Position numbers and translations under genes: made by a program
Notes under the pieces: generated by a model
Database searches by the model: none
What the model saw: the letters and a program-made list of their open reading frames with translations, nothing else
What the model was told of the DNA's origin: nothing
In this document: in pieces, positions 46,242 through 57,055 of the stretch
Layout of the letters: every line of letters begins with the position of its first letter
Numbering within the stretch: position 1 is the stretch's first letter
Assembly: GCA_973895155.1 (NCBI GenBank)
Contig: OZ316894.1
Location: 12,462,001-12,526,000 of the forward strand
Length of the DNA stretch: 64,000 nucleotides
Direction: 5' to 3'
Origin: Marsupella aquatica
Taxonomy: Eukaryota; Marchantiophyta

Positions 46242-46259
46242 TGGCGCCGCTACCGGGGA
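46242..46259 (+). other. element G primer-binding site (tRNA-Asp type)
   Basis: TGGCGCCGCTACCGGGGA, close to the TGGCGCCGTTGCCGGGGA complement of plant tRNA-Asp(GUC) with two differences. It lies 19 bases after the LTR end. This supports calling 46,222 the end of a 5' LTR. Confidence 0.75.
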
Positions 46260-46410
46260 AAACCTTCTCCTTGTTTGGTTGCAGGAGGAGGGGAGCTACG
46301 TCTCTTTGGATTTCAAGCGTATCAACCACAACGCAACTTGCGACGGTTGATGCGTGAGAAGTTGTGTTGGTGATATTTTTCTGTGAGCTTGGCATGCAGG
46401 TCTCAATGGG

Positions 46411-48894
46411 ATGCCGAGAGGAAGAAAGGGAGGTAGAGCAAGCCCCCAACACTCACATACGCTTGAGCTAGACCGAGTGCCCTCGGGGATTGGTGTCGAA
46501 GAACGATTACGGATTGCAGAAGAGTCAAATGTAGATCACGTGCTTGAAGAAGGGGAGTCCATTGTGTTGGTGCAGTCGGAGTCACGGCAGAGCCCGATCC
46601 CAGAGCTCACTACATTGCTGGTGGCCCAACGTACGCCATTACCACCTGTGTTGATATGGGGACCAGTTGCACCAATGGCAGCTGCTCAACGTACCCGTGT
46701 TCAGTACGTACCCTTCAAGGGGAGACCAAAAGATGATCCAGACGAATAGATTGAGGAGTTTGAAGGGATTGCTGAAGCTAATGGGGAGTCTGCACACAAG
46801 CTCACTATCATTCCTGGAATGATGAGAGGAGGGGCAAGCCCATGGTTCATTTCGTTGTTGCCCAACGTTAAAGCCGATTGGGATTTATTCAAGCAAGCCT
46901 TCTTGAAGGAGTTCAGATCCATTAGAGTGGAGGCGACATCACTATTGAAGGTGGGCCAACTCAGAATGAAGAAGGAGTCATTACGAAGGGTTTTACAAAG
47001 GTTCCAAAAGTTAGTACGACGGATACAAGCCCGTACCGATGACACTATGCGTCAAGCGTGGTTTGTAGCTGCTCTACCAAGCAAGATGGGGTTCTTTGTA
47101 CGTCAAGCCAAGCCAACCACATTGGCTGAAGCTGTTACAGCAGCGGAGTCATACAGTGCAGCTGATGCCACAAGCAAGCGTTGTCAAAGAAAGAAGCTGA
47201 AGCCGGTTGACAGTTCCTCTAGTGATGAATCCAGTGGATCTGAGTCAGATAGTAGTGATGAATCTGAGGATTCTGAGAGTACTACGGAGTCAAACACTAC
47301 GGAGTCAAAAGCCAAAAAACGGAAGAATAAAAAGAAGAAGTTGTCCAAGAAGATCAAGAAGTCTTCTCATCGTGAAGTGGTACTACCCACGGTGGCCGTT
47401 ACCCCATTGTCTACGGCAAGATGGTTGAAGGAGCAAAAGGCTAGATACGATGAGTTGACGGAGCAAATGAAAGCGTTGAAAGTACATTTTTCCGGACTCA
47501 AGCCAGAGAGGAGAAAAGTTCTGGTGGAGAGAGCCAATGTGTGGTGTACCAAGTGCATGAAGTTTAGTCATGCCCCGAAGGAATGCCCAACGGGAGAACC
47601 AGCCAAGGTTTTCCAAGTAAGGGAGGATGACGTTGAGGGGGCAAGCTACTCAAACCCTTCTTATGTAGCAGAAGGGCCAGTAGAGTATTTCATGGAGGAG
47701 CCACTCGAGGCCAACGTGTATAGTGTACAACCTCTCAACCCGGGACCACGGAGCATTCATGGGGTTTCAACTAACGTTGGAGCCCCCGCGTACTCCAACT
47801 ATCCCAATGCAAACCCGGGAAATCGACCACCGTATCCTGGAGTGAGGAAGATCCCTATTTGTTACAATTGTAGAGTGGCTGGCCACTACGCTAATGTGTG
47901 CCCAGAGCCCACACGTCAAGGAAATGGAGATTTTGCCCAGTTGTGTCAATTGTGCAAGGGGGAGGATCATCTTGCACCACACTGCCCAACGTTGGAAGCG
48001 TTCAAGACTCAACAACCCGGGGGACCAGAGAAGAAGGGGCCACCACCCCCTTTCAAAGAAGCGAACCTCAACTTTCTCACAACGGAAGCAGTCAACACCC
48101 CGTTGGTCACAAAACGAGAGGAGCCCGTAGTGGACGTTCCCAAGCGGAGGCTGGCCACCATCAAAGAGGAGCCGGTATCTTCAGTCATTGTAGTATCTCC
48201 AGTTGTGGAGGCACCCTTGGTTGTTGTTGTCACTTCAGAAGTTGTTGAGCACACACGGTCACCAAGTCATGAGTGGACTCACACAGACAATCTACCGGAG
48301 GTGGACAGCGACAATGAGAGGAGGCATTACTCTTGTTACCGGGTCTCCACTAGATCCGGGAAGAAGAACGATAAATCTGTAGCGAAGCAAAAATACAAGG
48401 AGGTGCATCAAGCTTCCACGTCGGGCACATCACGCGAACCGGCGGTGCCACCTATGGAGGATAGCGACTTTGACCGGGACAACCCCAAGTTATTTTACCC
48501 CAAGGTGGGGGAAGAAGTACGTAAGCAGCTGGAGGAGCTAGAAGCACAAGCAATGCAGACGGCCATTGACAAAGACTTGGAGGAGGCAAAGACTTGGAGA
48601 AAGCAGAGGAGAAGGTTGTTCGTTGGAAACCAAGAGAGGAGGTCATCCCACCCATACCTCCTGCAACTGCATACAACATTGTTCAAGATATTCTGGATTG
48701 CCCGATCACTGCCACGATTGGTCAACTACTACGTGATAGCTCCCTCTACCGCCGCCAAGTCAAGGAGATTCTTATGGGGAGGAGACGTAGAAGAAGGGTT
48801 ATCCAAAGTTGGGATTGACCCCATACAAGTCAATTGGGTCATAGAGGATTTGGGTGCCCCAGAACTCACAATAGTGTCACACCATTCTAGGTAG
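46411..48894 (+). pseudogene. element G gag and start of protease region
   Basis: One frame from the ATG at 46,411, interrupted by a single TAG at 46,747-46,749, then open to 48,894. Capsid-like segment: PWFISLLPNVKADWDLFKQAF, FLKEFRSIRVEA, LRRVLQRFQKLVRRI (about 46,850-47,030). A Ser/Asp/Glu-rich then Lys-rich linker follows. Three CCHC zinc knuckles come next: CTKCMKFSHAPKEC, CYNCRVAGHYANVC and CQLCKGEDHLAPHC. Near 48,600 the related sequence moves to another frame (ILDCPITATIGQLLRDS, RRQVKEILMG) and returns about 48,800 (VIEDLGAPELTIV), the usual approach to the protease; two frameshifts are therefore present. The protease active site itself is not reached, because element E begins at 48,895. 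Confidence 0.8.
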
Positions 48895-50678
48895 TGTTAG
48901 AGTGTATCGTACTATCTAGATCCGTATGTTTGGTATGTGTGTTATATGAGCCGATAAGGTTTCGTTAGGTTTGTGTGAGAGGGTACTTCTCTCTTGTGAG
49001 GCATTGAAAGGTCATCTTTCAATGTTGAGCCTTGGAGAGGGAGGAGCTTGAGTGGCTCTGGTGGCCGTGAGCTCCGCTTGTGTAACGTGGATTCCTTGAG
49101 TAGTGCAAGGTGCGTTGGCTTGACATACGTGTGTGATCGGATCGGTGCGGGATCAATTGGGTATTGTTGACCGGGATCGCTGTGCCGATTGATTGTGGAG
49201 ATTACATTGAAAGATCAGATTCAAAATCTGTTGTACGGACTGTGCGGACAGAAGTTTGATTGATTGAGTTGTCGACGGTTTGTGGTAGCTCGGATCGTGT
49301 ATTGTTACCGAACAGATCGTTGGTATCTCAATCTATAGCGATGTTGAGTTGCTATCCGATCGGTCTACTTCCCGATCGATGTACAGATTTGTGATTGGTG
49401 ACAGGTTTTGAGTTCGGAGATTATCGTGGGCTGGCTATCGAAGGAAATCAGTTTGGGACGTTGAGGCTATCGTGTTGATCGTTAGCTTCTGTCGATCTGC
49501 ACTGAAGGTTGGATCACAATCTGTGAAAGGCGGGTTCACAAAGCTCTGATTGGATCTGCTGTTTTTATGAAGGAAATTGCTCCTTCCAATTTCAAATATT
49601 GCCAGATCTGATAGCAGGTTGTTGATCTACAAAACCCAGTTGGAGATGTTCGACTGTGTTCCTCCACCGATCTGCTGTTTTCAGGAAGAAACATTCACAA
49701 ATGTTGTTGGATTTGTAGTGGCGCCAATGACACAGGTGCGGAAGTGAACTGTCAATGATCGTGAATCGTCGATGCTTCTGAAGCTGCGTTTTTTGTGAAG
49801 GGATTGAGGGCCGATGTTGCCAAATTGTGTATGCTGTCGGACGACGTTTTTGTGAAGGAAATCGCTACTTTCGAGTGGCAAATGTTGCCATTTCTGAGCC
49901 CGACGACTTCTGTTTTGTGTACACACACAACTGTGCGCACATAAGGCGAATCGTGAGGTCACCCATCCCAAAACTATTCCAAGTCGTGAGCGCAAGGGCG
50001 AAGTGCGAGGTCACCCATCCCGGGACTATTCCGAGTCATGAGCGCGAGGTCACCCATCCCAGGGCTATTCCCGGCCGCAAGTGCTTAACTAGCAAGTTCT
50101 CATCCCACCTTGTGTACACACAAGCATTCACAACTTGTTATTTAGATTCAAGCGCCAAGGGGCTTTATACACTTCCCGGTTTATTCAAAGGCCTATTCTA
50201 GGCCAAATCAGGGGTTGCTGTAGGGTTTTTGATACTTCTGAGTCCATCTAGACTCACAGATTGAACCAATTTTGCCTTGATTCTCATCTACAACATTGGA
50301 GTGCCATTGTGAAGCCTATTATGAAGGCTCTTCCTTGAACCTTATGCACATTGTCATATTGATTTGCATTTGCTTTTGTGTGGAGAGTTGAATGGTATCC
50401 ATTCTTGTTTCTAGATCCTCTTCACACATGCTTCCTGTTTATGCGCCATGTTAGTTTGGTGTGGGCGCTTGATTCCATAGGAATGATCCGGGTTTGCAAC
50501 CGGACATTCTAGTTGTGCTGTGCATTTCTCTCCCGGTGATGTTGGAGTGATGCCCAACACACCATGGTGAGTGCTTGTGGTGCTGACACGGACAAATTGC
50601 CCTTAGGGTTAGCATATAGATTAGGTTAGGTTGGACACCACGGATTCTTCTGGTGCTGATGGGTTACCCGATGGATGA
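48895..50678 (+). other. probable 5' LTR and leader of element E
   Basis: No coding frame of note. It starts TGTTAG at 48,895; a possible LTR end is CCCAACA at about 50,560, giving an LTR near 1.67 kb. I could not recognise a primer site after it, so the LTR end is a guess. It contains three tandem copies of a GAGGTCACCCATCCC unit (49,955-50,085). Confidence 0.4.
49955..50085. repeat. three tandem GAGGTCACCCATCCC units
   Basis: Copies begin at 49,955, 50,007 and 50,046 (spacing 52 and 39 bases). Each has GAGGTCACCCATCCC, a CTATTCC block and a GAGCGC- or AAGTGC-like end. They lie within the 5' part of element E and could be regulatory repeats of its LTR. Confidence 0.85.
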
Positions 50679-50958
50679 CGGACCGGTTTCACTCGGAGTG
50701 GGGCACAGTTTCGGCCAGCGGCATTGGTAGCAGTCAGCAGTGCAACTTCAGACAGTGATTCCGACAAGGACTCAGTCACCAGTTCTCCTCGTCATCAGGT
50801 GGTTGCACCTTTGTTGTGGGATATGGACGAGATGTATGGGGCTACAAAGGGCCCACGACGATACTCTGGTGCAGTTGGCATAATTGATCTGGATGACTTC
50901 ATCCAGAAGTTTGATATGTGGTGCGATATGCAGACATTGCGTAACGCCACGTTGTTTA
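50679..50958 (+). pseudogene. element E gag, N-terminal part
   Basis: Open frame after a TGA at 50,676; no ATG in frame. It starts TGFTRSGAQFRPAA, passes an Asp/Ser-rich stretch, then GIIDLDDFIQKFDMWCDMQ, and stops at RNATLF where copia C is inserted. Joined across C it continues TPFMAWKGLFQHLEG in the same frame, showing the two pieces were one gene. Confidence 0.7.
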
Positions 50959-51415
50959 TGTTGGGTATTTACTCTTACGTCTAGGTTAGGTATGACGTGG
51001 TTGGTACAACAACGTGGGTTGGTACAACTACGTGGTTAGGTACAACTACGTGATTAGGTACAACTATGTGGTCAGGTACAACTACGTGATTAGGTACAAC
51101 TATGTGGTTAGGTACAACTACGTGATTAGGTACAACTATGTGGTTAGGTACAACTAAGTTGCACACTATATCATAAGAGGCATGTGTGCTTGGAGAGGTA
51201 GAACCAAGACTCATTGTTATGGAGCCACTTGAGAGATAGGGAGAGCTTACACTGTGGAGACTCGGTATAGCCGACGGGCTTAGAGTTCAGTAAAGCTCTC
51301 TTGTGTGTTCCCGTGGACGTAGCCTCAAGGAGGTGAACCACGTATCTCTTGTGTCGACTATTGTGCGTTGGATGGTTCATGGGCTTGCCGTTGCGATCGT
51401 CGTCTATGCTCAACA
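50959..51415 (+). repeat. element C 5' LTR
   Basis: 457 bp, TGTTGGGTATTT...CTCAACA. The U3 holds an 18-bp tandem array (about 50,990-51,156). The last 220 bases match element A's LTR (GTGTTCCCGTGGACGTAGCC and the terminal TCTATGCTCAACA). Confidence 0.95.
50990..51156. repeat. 18-bp tandem repeats in element C U3
   Basis: About nine units of GGTACAACTACGTGATTA and variants (TATGTGGTTA, GTTGGTACAACAACGTGG). The same array is present in the 3' LTR at about 57,101-57,267. Position in U3 suggests an enhancer-like role, by inference. Confidence 0.92.
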
Positions 51416-51417
51416 AT

Positions 51418-51429
51418 TGGTATCAGAGC
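51418..51429 (+). other. element C primer-binding site (initiator-Met tRNA)
   Basis: TGGTATCAGAGC two bases after the LTR, complementary to initiator methionine tRNA. Confidence 0.95.
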
Positions 51430-52747
51430 ATGCTTGGGAGGTGACGTGTGTTCGTGACGGGATTTCATGACGGTTTTTCCAGCGTTGAGTGTTGGTGGAT
51501 TTTCCAGAGTTCCATCGCATGGAACTTGGAGTTTATGGGCTCAACGGATAGATCAGGGCAAGAGCTTTCTAACGGTGTGAAGAAATCGTTGAACGGAGCT
51601 CGTGGTGCAGAGAGATCTAAGTTTTCGTCATTCTGGATTTTGTGAAGAAAGTTGGCAATCGACTCGGAGGGAGAAGCGTCAAGTGTTTTGACTCAACGGA
51701 GAGATTGAGGCAAGACGATTGTTTTTGAGTCCGGGATTGGCTCTTTGATGCAAAGAGGAAGGCTAAGCAAAATCAATTACCTTGTTGGACTTGGTGACGG
51801 CACCAAGTGCAATTGATCAACATTCGTTGTTGACAAGGTACCATTTTTTTCTCTTTGAAAAACTGATTCGAAATTGGCTATGGCAATTGAGAGAAATCTG
51901 TCATCTTTACCAATTTTTTTCTCCCTCGTTCTTTCCTCGTTTTGGGTGCTTCTTATATCGATCTTCATCGCCTCGGAGTCTAGTTTCCAAATCTGAAATC
52001 GGATCTTGATTTCGTCAAAACCCGAGTGAGATATCTTGCGTTTGGTGTCAAGGGGTACATTCTGCCGTGTGTATTTTCTGCGCGCGCGACCAGATTTCGA
52101 CGACGAAGGGTGGTAGGGGGTTTTGGGGGTTCGAGGACACATGTCAGCCCCTCGATTGTTCTTCCAAAATTCCCACAGGGCCTGTACAAGGGTCATAGAA
52201 TATTCCAAAAAAACCAGAGAGCTATTTTTTGACCGTCCGACAAAGATTTCATCCGCCGAACGGTAACTTTTTTGGTTATTTTTCGGCGAGGTCGTAGCCA
52301 TTGAAGTTGGCAATGCAGCGCACCAATCACATCGCAATTCCGACAACGGGTTGTACTTGGTATTTCGGTTATTCCCTGAGGTGGTCAAAACGGGGGAGTT
52401 TTCCAAGGTTTTACCCACCTCGACCGAAATTTGAATAACTTTTCCGTCAAATTTCAATTTTGATTTCGGTTTTCAGTATTGGACTCCTAGCTTTGTGGGC
52501 TACGCGGCGGTGTTGAGTTTCGAGTTTTTTGAGAAGTTGTGAAAAATAACATTTTTTGTGACTTTCTCATATGAGTGATTCGGAGAAGTTTTTCGAAGAC
52601 GTGGAACTTGAAGCATGAGGATCACCGCGGAGGTTTCAGGGGCAGAGAGAGGAGCAGGAGGAAGAGCACGTGACACCAATACCATCACCGGTGCGGCGTG
52701 TGGTGGAGGAAGCAGTACTACTACTGGAGCTCACGGTAAAGAAGAAG

Positions 52748-53605
52748 ATGGGGACTTTCAAGCTTGGGGGACCCAAGTATGAAGTGACAAAGTATGATGG
52801 GCGCTCTGACTACTTGCTATGGGAGAAGCAGGTGAAGGGAGTGCTTTATGCGTCAGGGATGGGCCAACTGCTGAGCCCTCGTGAAGACGATGTTGATGAG
52901 AAACAATGGGACCGCATGCAGGAGCAGGGAGTGTGGTGTGTTACACTCTATCTCATGCCTCCCATCATCAAGCAGTTGGGTGCACATAAGGATTGCATGT
53001 CCTTGTTTGCGGAATTGCAGAGCAAGTATCACCGCAAGGAGTTGTCGAACCGGCTCTACACTTCCTACAAACTGATGAGTTTCAGGATGAAGGAATCTGG
53101 TACGAAGTTGCAAGACCATGTGGATGCTTTCAACGACATGGTCGTTGACTTGGAAAACCTTGGGGAGACTTTGAATGATGAGACGAAGGCTCTGCAGCTT
53201 CTTAGTTCATTGCCTCCATCTTACCAGTCCCTATCACGAGTGTTGTTGCATCGTGATAGGGATAATATTTCATACAATGACGTGGTAAGTTCTCTGCTTA
53301 GTGATGATCTTCAGCAGAAGATGCACATCACGTCACAGCCTTCATCATTTGGTGCTGCCCTCAATGTTAACCGTGGGAGGAGTATGCAGCGACCAACTGG
53401 GGACCGTAGAACCCAGTTTAGATCTAAATCCAGATCTAAGTCCAAGGGTAAATCCCCTCAGAGGAGGCAGGTGACATGTTGGAAGTGCAACCAAGTTGGA
53501 CACTTCAAGCGAGACTGTAAGGGAAAGGTAGCGGAAACTTCATCGGCAAATGTGGCTAGGACTGATGGAGAAGCTGATTTACTCAATGATGAGTATGTTT
53601 TATGA
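52748..53605 (+). CDS. element C copia Gag
   Basis: I choose the ATG at 52,748 (MGTFKLGGPKYEV); the frame is open from 52,670 but without an upstream ATG. About 285 residues. The copia Gag N-terminal block KYDGRSDYLLWEKQVKGVL is followed by the UBN2-type core (LFAELQSKYHRKEL, LQDHVDAFNDMVVDLENLG, LLSSLPPSYQSL). Then come a basic RSKSRSKSKGKS stretch and one zinc knuckle CWKCNQVGHFKRDC (CX2CX4HX4C). It ends LLNDEYVL-TGA at 53,603-53,605. Gag forms the particle and packages the RNA. The frame after the UGA runs without break into pol. Confidence 0.92.
   Translation: MGTFKLGGPKYEVTKYDGRSDYLLWEKQVKGVLYASGMGQLLSPREDDVDEKQWDRMQEQGVWCVTLYLMPPIIKQLGAHKDCMSLFAELQSKYHRKELSNRLYTSYKLMSFRMKESGTKLQDHVDAFNDMVVDLENLGETLNDETKALQLLSSLPPSYQSLSRVLLHRDRDNISYNDVVSSLLSDDLQQKMHITSQPSSFGAALNVNRGRSMQRPTGDRRTQFRSKSRSKSKGKSPQRRQVTCWKCNQVGHFKRDCKGKVAETSSANVARTDGEADLLNDEYVL
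53603..53605 (+). promoter_or_regulatory. in-frame UGA between gag and pol of element C
   Basis: TGA followed by AGC CGG GGG; the same frame then continues through SRGYALCTSSRRADDV to the protease motif. Element A has TGA at the same aligned codon (13,863-13,861). A readthrough signal is inferred from this conservation. Confidence 0.6.
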
Positions 53606-53650
53606 AGCCGGGGGTATGCCCTGTGCACGTCATCTAGGAGAGCAGATGAT

Positions 53651-56600
53651 GTGTGGATTCTTGATTGTGCTTGCTCTTTTCATATTTGTTACATTCGTGA
53701 GTTTTTCAGTTCTTACTCTGTTTCAAACGGTTCAGTTCTGATGGGAAATGATCACTCCTGTCAAATTGAGGGAATTGGGTCTGTGAAGATTCAAATGTTT
53801 GATGGCGCTGTGCGCACAGTGTCCGGAGTCAGGTATGTACCTGGCATGCGTAAGAATCTGATTTCACTCGGTGTGTTGGATTCAAATGGTCATCAATGGA
53901 GCGTTATTGATGGTGAACTTCAAGTCAGGTCGGGAGAGACAGTGATTTTGAAGGGGAGTAGACAAAAGAATTTGTATGTGTTACAGGGCAATACTGTATG
54001 TGGAGAGGCCAATGTAACCAAGTCTCACGAGGAGATGACTCAACTGTGGCATTCACGGCTAGGCCACATGAGTGAGAAGGGTTTGGCTATCTTACGGAAG
54101 AATGGACTCATTTCTGATTTGCAATCTTGTAAATTAGAGTTTTGTGAGCATTGCATTCTTGGAAAGCAGCATCATCGTGCTTTTGGTATTGGAACTCATC
54201 GTTCCAAAGCGGTTCTTGAGTACATACATAGTGACGTGTGGGGTCCATCCCCGACTCCCTCACACTCTGGAAAGTTGTACTATGTATCATTTATTGATGA
54301 TTACTCAAGATTTGTGTGGATTTATTTCATGACGCATAAGTCTGATGTCTTGTCCATTTTTAAGAAGTGGAAGGCCCAGGTGGAGAATCAGACTGGAAAC
54401 ACGATCAAGTGTTTGGATACAAGGGTGAAGAGTCTGAGGTCAGACAACGGCGGGGAGTACACTTCAATGGAATTTGAAGAGTACTGTTCAGAACAGGGGA
54501 TAACTCGCCATCTCACCACAGTTTATACTCCGCAGCAGAATGGTGTCGCTGAGAGGCTCAATCGGACACTGTTGGAGCGGTCACGGAGTATGTTGAGCCA
54601 ATCAGGTTTACCACAAGAATTTTGGGCAGAAGCTGTCAATACCGCAGCTTATTTGGTAAATCTTTCTCCTTCTAGTGCTATCAATTTCAAAACGCCGTTT
54701 GAGATGCGCTATAAGCGGCAAGCAAACTATCATGGCTTGGTAATTTTTGGAAGTGATGCATATGCTCTCACACCAAAGCAGAATAGGACCAAGTTGGATC
54801 CTACCTCCAGGAAATGTGTTTTTCTTGGGTACCAGAGTGGTGTGAAAGCCTATAGGCTATGGGATCCTATTGCCTGTAAGCTCGTTGTCAGTAGGGATGT
54901 TTCCTTCAATGAATCCAGATTATTGAAGGAGGGGGAGAATACTCAGGTCTCCCGTACTGACAAAGGAAAATCTCCTATCCCGGATCTCGTTGAGGGGGAG
55001 ATTGGTTATGAGGTGCATGACCGGAGAGAAGGAGTTGCTCCAATTATGGAGCTGGTTCCTGTGCCAGAGGAACCAGAGGAGTTTGTTGATGCTGGTGAGC
55101 AACAAGTGGATGCTGTTGAGCTTCAAATTGTACCAGCACACGCAGATCAACCGGAGTCATCGGCTAGAAGAACATTTGGTCGCACTGTACGCGCTCCATC
55201 AAGGTATGGACAGTGGGTTGATTCATCTCAACTGCAAGAGGATGATTTTACAGCTGATGATGAGGGTGATGCGTTAATTTTGGAAGAAGGAGAACCTTCT
55301 TCATTTCATGAGGCAAGTGCTTCAAAAGAGAAGCAGAAGTGGACTGCAGCAATGCAAACGGAGATGCAGTCACTAAAGGACAACAAAACTTGGGAGCTTG
55401 TTAAGCTGCCTAAGGGTCAGCAAGTGGTGGACAGCAAGTGGATTTACAAGCTGAAGGATAATTCCATAGGAGGTGGATCGAAGGTCTACAAGGCTAGATT
55501 AGTAGCAAAGGGATTCACACAAGAGAAAGGTGTGGATTACAATGAGGTCTTCTCACCAGTTGCTAAGTACTCTACAATACGACTATTGTGTGTACTTGTT
55601 ATAATGTTTGGTCTGCTCCTAGATCAGATGGATGTTGTCACAGCTTTCCTCTATGGCACATTGGAAGAGGTGATCTTCATGAGACAACCGCTAGGTTTTG
55701 TGAAGAGAGGACAGGAGGAATTGGTTTGCAGATTGCTAAAATCCTTGTATGGGTTGAAGCAGTCACCAAGACAGTGGAACAAGCGGTTTGACGATTGGAT
55801 TCGGTCACAAGGTTTTCACAGAAGTGTATTTGACCCTTGTGTGTATTTGAAACCGGTGAAGAATGTTGTCTTTGGGTTCATTGTTTTAGTACTTTATGTG
55901 GATGACATGCTAATTGCAGCCAAGGATAGGTCTGAGATTGTTAAGCTCAAGGCACTGCTTAGTGCAGAGTTTAAGATGAAGGACTTAGGGCCAGCTAAGA
56001 GGATTTTGGGTATGGAGATCACTAGGGACTTGGAGGCTGGCAAGCTATGGTTGACGCAGAGCAGTTATGCGAGGAAGGTAATTGCAAGGTTCAACATGGA
56101 GAATAGCAAGCCAGTAAGTACCCCGTTGGCTCCACACTTCAAGTTATCATCAGCGTTCTGTCCTACGGATGACACAGAGAAGGGGTTGATGTCAAAGGTT
56201 CCATATGACAAGGCAGTGGGGAGTCTCATGTATTTGATGACTTGCACTAGACCTGATCTTGCCATGGCTATGGGCAAGGTGAGCAGGTACATGTCGAATC
56301 CAGGGAAGGTACACTGGGAAGCAGTGAAGTGGATTATCAGGTACTTGAAGGGTACCGTGGATCATGGTCTTTTATTTGATGCGAATGCAAAGAATGCTAG
56401 ATCATTGATTGGCTATGTAGATTCTGACTATGGACAAGATTTGGACCGAAGGAGATCAACAACAGGATACGTGTTCACACTTGGCGGTGGATGCATAAGT
56501 TGGAGGTCTACTTTGCAGAAGTGTATTGCTCAGTCTACTACAGAAGCGGAGTATGTTGCAGCTGCGGAAGCAGCAAAGGAAGCGATTTGGTTGGATAGAC

Positions 56601-56878
56601 TTATCACTGAAATGGGATTACCACAGGGGAATGTGAAGCTCCATTGTGATAGTCAAAGTGCGCTCCACCTTGCTGTGAACCAGGTGATGGACAGCAGAGT
56701 GAAGCACATTGACGTCAGGTACCATTTTATCAGGCAGGCTGTGTCTGATAATTTGTTTGAGCTAGTCAAGATTGATGGTAAACTCAACCCGGCTGACGCA
56801 TTTACCAAAGTGATTCCTTTGGAGAGTTTCTCTAGACACCGTGACGTATTGCAGGTTTTGCAATTGCATCACAAGTAG
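53651..56878 (+). CDS. element C copia Pol (protease, integrase, RT, RNase H)
   Basis: 1,075 codons from ATG 53,651, though the frame is open from the gag UGA, so it is probably made as a Gag-Pol readthrough product. Order: protease WILDCACSFHIC (the usual DSG/DSA reads D-C-A); integrase zinc module (LWHSRLGHMSEKG, CEHCILGKQHH); DDE core (DVWGP, FIDDYSRFVWIYF, LRSDNGGEYTS, QQNGVAERLNRTLLE); RT (KWIYKLKDN, RLVAKGFTQEKGVDYNEVFSP, DQMDVVTAFLYGTLEEVIF, LYGLKQSPRQWNKRF, LYVDDMLIAAK); RNase H (GYVDSDYGQDLDRRRSTTGY, QSTTEAEYVAAAEAAKEA, HCDSQSALHLAVN, HIDVRYHFIRQ). Ends about 190 bases before the 3' LTR. Ty1/copia order (integrase before RT) is clear. It is full-length and without stops. Confidence 0.93.
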   Translation: MWILDCACSFHICYIREFFSSYSVSNGSVLMGNDHSCQIEGIGSVKIQMFDGAVRTVSGVRYVPGMRKNLISLGVLDSNGHQWSVIDGELQVRSGETVILKGSRQKNLYVLQGNTVCGEANVTKSHEEMTQLWHSRLGHMSEKGLAILRKNGLISDLQSCKLEFCEHCILGKQHHRAFGIGTHRSKAVLEYIHSDVWGPSPTPSHSGKLYYVSFIDDYSRFVWIYFMTHKSDVLSIFKKWKAQVENQTGNTIKCLDTRVKSLRSDNGGEYTSMEFEEYCSEQGITRHLTTVYTPQQNGVAERLNRTLLERSRSMLSQSGLPQEFWAEAVNTAAYLVNLSPSSAINFKTPFEMRYKRQANYHGLVIFGSDAYALTPKQNRTKLDPTSRKCVFLGYQSGVKAYRLWDPIACKLVVSRDVSFNESRLLKEGENTQVSRTDKGKSPIPDLVEGEIGYEVHDRREGVAPIMELVPVPEEPEEFVDAGEQQVDAVELQIVPAHADQPESSARRTFGRTVRAPSRYGQWVDSSQLQEDDFTADDEGDALILEEGEPSSFHEASASKEKQKWTAAMQTEMQSLKDNKTWELVKLPKGQQVVDSKWIYKLKDNSIGGGSKVYKARLVAKGFTQEKGVDYNEVFSPVAKYSTIRLLCVLVIMFGLLLDQMDVVTAFLYGTLEEVIFMRQPLGFVKRGQEELVCRLLKSLYGLKQSPRQWNKRFDDWIRSQGFHRSVFDPCVYLKPVKNVVFGFIVLVLYVDDMLIAAKDRSEIVKLKALLSAEFKMKDLGPAKRILGMEITRDLEAGKLWLTQSSYARKVIARFNMENSKPVSTPLAPHFKLSSAFCPTDDTEKGLMSKVPYDKAVGSLMYLMTCTRPDLAMAMGKVSRYMSNPGKVHWEAVKWIIRYLKGTVDHGLLFDANAKNARSLIGYVDSDYGQDLDRRRSTTGYVFTLGGGCISWRSTLQKCIAQSTTEAEYVAAAEAAKEAIWLDRLITEMGLPQGNVKLHCDSQSALHLAVNQVMDSRVKHIDVRYHFIRQAVSDNLFELVKIDGKLNPADAFTKVIPLESFSRHRDVLQVLQLHHK

Positions 56879-57055
56879 AGTTTTCTTAAACATTCATTGT
56901 AATTACTGATATATGCTCTTCCTCATTCCTATGTATTAGGCTACGGCTTAGTTCTGGTTTGCTCTAGTTAGAGAGGGAAACCGGTTTGGTTTCTGCCCAG
57001 AACTTCCCGCTGAGGGATCATATACATTGGCAGTATTACTCTCCCCTAGACCAGA

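Larger units (their letters stand above)
41679..48894 (+). mobile_element. gypsy-type element G with giant LTR, interrupted
   Basis: Consists of a 4.5-kb LTR (41,679-46,222), a primer site resembling the complement of plant tRNA-Asp at 46,242, and a gag-to-protease region up to 48,894. There the coding sequence stops abruptly at another element (E). The left LTR starts TGTGACGGGG and ends GGTGACA, the same ends as solo LTR G' at 59,521-63,713. The tRNA-Asp site is typical of Tat/Athila-like plant elements. The rest of pol and the 3' LTR must lie beyond the window if E is a simple insertion. The 5-bp left flank is AGTCA; the right flank is not visible. Confidence 0.8.

Noticed and set aside
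51000-51160. CRISPR-like or protein-coding reading (Val-Val-Pro-Asn-His repeats on the minus strand)
   Set aside because: It is an 18-bp tandem array in the U3 of element C, present in both LTRs. The apparent protein is a by-product of the 18-bp period.
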